Source: Amanita rubescens
Lineage: Eukaryota > Basidiomycota > Agaricomycetes > Agaricales > Amanitaceae
Assembly: GCA_015039365.1 (NCBI GenBank)
Contig: WION01000007.1
Span: 806,001-870,000 of the forward strand
Direction: 5' to 3'
Length of the DNA stretch: 64,000 bases
Part shown: in pieces, positions 60,465 through 64,000 of the stretch
Layout of the letters: each line of letters begins with the position of its first letter
How positions within the stretch are numbered: the first letter of the stretch is position 1
Program-made: the position numbers and the translations under genes
The notes under the pieces: model-generated
What the model was told of the DNA's origin: nothing
Database searches by the model: none
What the model saw: only the letters and a program-made list of their open reading frames with translations

Positions 60465-62176
60465 TTCGGGGTGAGGTACAGCTGGGGACGCGCTCAGCGG
60501 CCTCAGCCTATTTATCTTCCCTGTGATATAATCAGTCGCTGGCTGTCCCACGGGACATTTGATCATTTGCTGTAATATTGCTGTGCGTAAAGCATGATGC
60601 CCGAGGCCCAGAGCACTGCATCTATTACCCTCATACAAATAAAGATGACGAAACTGAAGTAGAATCATTGGTAAGCGATAATCGTTACAGCTATACTTAT
60701 GAAAAACTACTTGGGCATCGCCCTGTTCAGTGTTGATCAACCTGTTCTTGACTGCAAAAGGGATGAGTTGTGTCTCTTATTCAGTTTCATGTGATAAGTT
60801 GCATGCATCAGTTCTAGGAATCAGAGAGTAGGAAAGGAGAGCACTACGCAACAAATCTACCCAACGACGCATTTCGGATTGAGACGGACCATTCGTGGCT
60901 CGTGAGGGATTGGCCTTCTCCCTCTTCGTCCACCCCTTCAGTGGGTGCAAAAGTTGAGGTGTCGGTGGGTTGGATGCTACGGTCCAGAGTGGGCGGGATC
61001 TTGGGTTTCAGAAGCAACGTCTATGAGTAGGATCAAAACCCATATGCGTGCAAGGTCAGGGTCAGATAATAACAGGAAGATGGATTGAAACTCACATTGT
61101 CCCATCGTTGTCCATATGGTATTGCCATCCTCATCCTCGCCCTCACCCTCGTTGCTACACTAATCCCCATCCTCCTCTTCATCTACAACACCCCCAATAT
61201 CTTGAGCAACGTTGATCAAGTTCCCCCATGCCTCATTCATATTTGCCTCTATCGAATACCTCGCTGCAGAGAGGAACAGGACAATCCTATGCGGTGAAAT
61301 GTCCTCTGGGTTGGACCCCTTCATCGAGCGAATCGCTTGAAAAGGGATCAGTGCTGGCACCTGGAATGGATAAGGTGGCGGTGAAGCAGAAAGTGGGGAT
61401 GTTTAATGGCAGAGAATGGTGAGCATGTCGAGGTTGTTTCTTCTTCTAAGCCTGAGGGAGGGGGAGGGGGAGGAAGGGGTTCTTTTCCCTTCCGTTGGGG
61501 GTGGGAAGGTGAGGGATGCTGTAACTGAGAGGTTGGGTTACGGGGAGGAAGAGGCCGTAGAGTCATTGTTCTGTAAGGTAGCGTATATTGTAGACTATCA
61601 TCCTCGCTTGGATCCACATTTGTTGTTAAGACGTCGGCCCGAGTTGCTTTCAATAAATACGAGTTTGTGAAAGAGCCGCAAGGTTTCAGTCAACTCCCAT
61701 TCAAGTCGTCAACGATGGAGGGAGGATTTCCTTCTCGATTCCTCCGGGGACGATGATCCATGGGTTGAACGTGCGCAAATGATCCACCAGGCCTGGTGGG
61801 TTCCGCGGGACGATGAGAAGTGGATAGACTAGACGGGTGTCGGATAAGGAAGAACCGAAGGAGGATTGCGAGTACATGAGTCTTCACGGTGGTGGGAAAA
61901 GTGGAGCAACGCCGATTCTTAGTAACTCCATGGCCTCTTGACACGCATTCAAATTATGTTGGGAAACTGCTGGTTCCAGTTGTCTGGTAAACGCGCGTGA
62001 AGCATACTTTATTTGGCAAGACGAAAACCGGCGTTACGCCGGAATGATGGCTATACTAGTACAGCGAAGGTCTCGATGATCAACTCTATTACTATTTATT
62101 TCATACAAAAGAAATGAGAACGACGCGTAATGGAAACGGAGCGATGACATGCGCCGCAAACTCGTTAACACAAGCA
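60465..62176. other. No firm gene between copies H2 and H3
   Basis: A minus-strand frame at 61160-61360 (EDISPHRIVLFLSAARYSIEANMNEAWGNL) and another at 61348-61653 look partly protein-like and could be exons of one small gene, but I cannot join them or name a family. Confidence 0.35.
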
Positions 62177-64000
62177 TCAAGTCATGCTACAACATGAATA
62201 TTCAACGTCGACCATCGTGGATGACCTTGATGGAACAATAGAATTTCGTGGCGAATTACTGTATGTTGGGTGCCGCATCATGTCCCTCGCCATGTTATGC
62301 ACATAGTTCGCTCTCCCAAGAATTTCCGCCCAATGATTCGGTAGCAATTGCTTGGACTTTTCTCCAGCATGTATGAAATCACGTAGTTCATCTGCGCAAA
62401 GTTGCGCTTGATGACAGTGATCCTCGTATTTAACGACTTTGAAGAATCGTCTGCATTCTTCAAGGACGGCGAACATCGCCTGTCGCACATGGGGACTTTT
62501 GACAGCCGTTCTTAGCTTGTCGTCCATAAGAAGGCGAAGAACTGGAAATGTCCCTCTGAGATATCTGCCGCTCGCGAGGCCGCTCCGTGACGAGATCAAC
62601 AGTTTGCACAGGGCATTAGTAGTCGTTAGATATTCTATCAGGAGAACGTTAGAATGTGATATTGAACGTCAAAAGGTAACTTACCGCTTGGAAGCCTGCC
62701 TTGTGTATTTGTCTCGTTATGCGAAGTGACGCCTGACCTATGAGGCATTCTCTCGACGTGGTTCTCCAACCAGAGCATTGACGCCAAAGCACGGGCATCG
62801 TCGTTATCCGATCGTTGTCTATTCGCAACTTCATGGAATATTGCAGCGAGCCCGCGCTGCGCTACCTGAGGTCCATAATCCAAGTGCGCAAAAACGTTGG
62901 GCGACTCCAAATCACAGATGCAAAAGTATATCGAGGCCATAAGCTCCGAAGTTTTCTCGATCGTCGGATTTGAATCGATCCAAACGAGAGCATCAACAAG
63001 AAGTACGTCTATGGCATCGACGTTATTGGGGTGGAAGAAGTTGGAACAATCTTGTTCCAGCCAATCTCCAGAGGCCAGCGCTTGCGGCACTAGCTTCCGA
63101 AGAGATATAGGTTCGAGCGGAGGAAGACCGAATTCCTGGCGCATTGAACGTTCTGGTCCTTGTTTGGAACATCCATAAGATACCAAGCGGAGCAAGAAGA
63201 GAAGAATTGAATGACCCCATTGGAAAAACAACCAGGACAGCTGGCAATTGAAGGGGGAAAACGTGTAAAAGCCATGCCGTGCGAAAAGCGACGAAAAGAA
63301 TGGGTACAACGCTATAACCAGGAAGAAAAACACGAAAATGCTTAAGACAATGATGATAATGTGCAAATCAGGATGGCCGAGTGCCTGGAAAAGTATGATC
63401 ACACCAAAAAAAGAAAGTAGGACAGCAAGAGGTATCATCAAATGGACCACATCGCAGATAGCAAAAATTTTGCACCTGCGTAAGGAGTTATAGCGCATCT
63501 GACGGAAAGCTAGCAAGTGTTTGACGTCGAATTGAGGGCGATTCATAAATTCTTGAAGACAGCGCCGGCACAGACAGCATATCATTAGCGTGGATCCCGT
63601 CAAAAGGAGGGACGAAAACCACAGTGCATTAATGATTACTGCCGTTCGATATTTGAGGAATGGGGGATGACCTTCCGGACACAACATACTGGCAATGTAG
63701 CTGTTGTGGTTGAAGATCATTCTGTACGAGTCGAGAATGACCGGAACAAGGAAGCCGGAAAGACAGAGTGCCTTAATAGCATCTATGAACTCCCATACGA
63801 AGAGTTAAACAAAAGATGCTTACAATTTCGTATTGGCGATCCAAATCGTTCTTCCTCCGTTCGCACACTGCACGATCGGCGTTTCCCGCCACTTCGTACA
63901 CGTGGTTCCAAGGGCTTAGCTGCGAATACATAGCATCGCAGTTATCCCCGTATCGTCGTGCTCTATATCGGGACGAATATTCGTGGTTGTCATTGCTAGG
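62177..64000 (-). CDS. DUF6535-like membrane protein, copy H3, 5' end outside window
   Basis: Nearly identical to H2. The main exon 63720-62638 carries the three membrane segments and LRKLVPQALASGDWLEQD; the last exon 62599-62177 has LASGRYLRGTFPVLRLLMDDK and ends in SCCSMT. By alignment with H1 the start codon should lie a few dozen bases beyond 64000. The 5' part reads WNHVYEVAGNADRAVCERRKNDLDRQYEI. Between it and IDAIKALCLSGFLVPVILDSYRM the frame needs a very short intron (GTAAGC..GGGAG, 34 nt) or is shifted. This short form is shared with H1, so it is probably ancestral. Membrane protein of unknown function; best candidate for a live copy. Confidence 0.6.

Overview
The window looks like nuclear DNA of a mushroom-forming basidiomycete (Agaricomycetes). 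Genes are dense and split by many short GT-AG introns, mostly 46-68 nt. The gene content is typical of that group: a Clp1-like sexual-development protein, HsbA-type secreted proteins, a DUF7729 secreted protein, DUF6535-type membrane proteins, an HGD/DFS kinase-like protein, a MYND/DUF4470 protein and an expanded P450 family. Family names were assigned by recognising motifs, not by database search.

Layout. 1-5.6 kb: 3' part of a kinase-like gene, then clp1-like, a PCD-fold-like two-repeat protein and a DUF7729 gene, all on the plus strand. 7.1-10.3 kb: a P-loop G-domain gene whose 3' part appears to run through a long series of three-nucleotide exons. From 7.32 to 11.50 kb the DNA is almost free of CpG. 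12.3-17.9 kb: four HsbA-like secreted protein genes with shared intron positions. 18.9-22.2 kb: two DUF1769 (Duc1-like) paralogues flanking a NEDD8/Rub1 gene on the minus strand. 22.5-27.5 kb: a PH-domain protein of the Skg3/Caf120 type and a PP1 catalytic subunit. 28.6-41.3 kb: four tandem P450 copies (the first a pseudogene) mixed with a repeat, an 810-bp inverted-repeat element and decayed fragments of a convergent gene. 41.8-43.1 kb: aldo/keto reductase. 44.8-52.7 kb: the MYND/DUF4470 gene, then a 2OG-Fe(II) prolyl-4-hydroxylase-like gene with a duplicated 3' fragment behind it. 53.3-64.0 kb: a minus-strand cluster of DUF6535-like copies in different states of decay; the last one runs off the window.

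Functional picture. PP1, NEDD8, the PH protein and one DUF1769 gene look like conserved housekeeping genes. The HsbA, P450, DUF1769 and DUF6535 groups are tandem families showing recent duplication and decay. The most unusual object is the 8.6-10.0 kb tract: 24 consecutive candidate microexons, 23 of exactly 3 nt, separated by intron-sized gaps. The tract stays open in the phase set by the upstream GTPase exons and lies inside the CpG desert.
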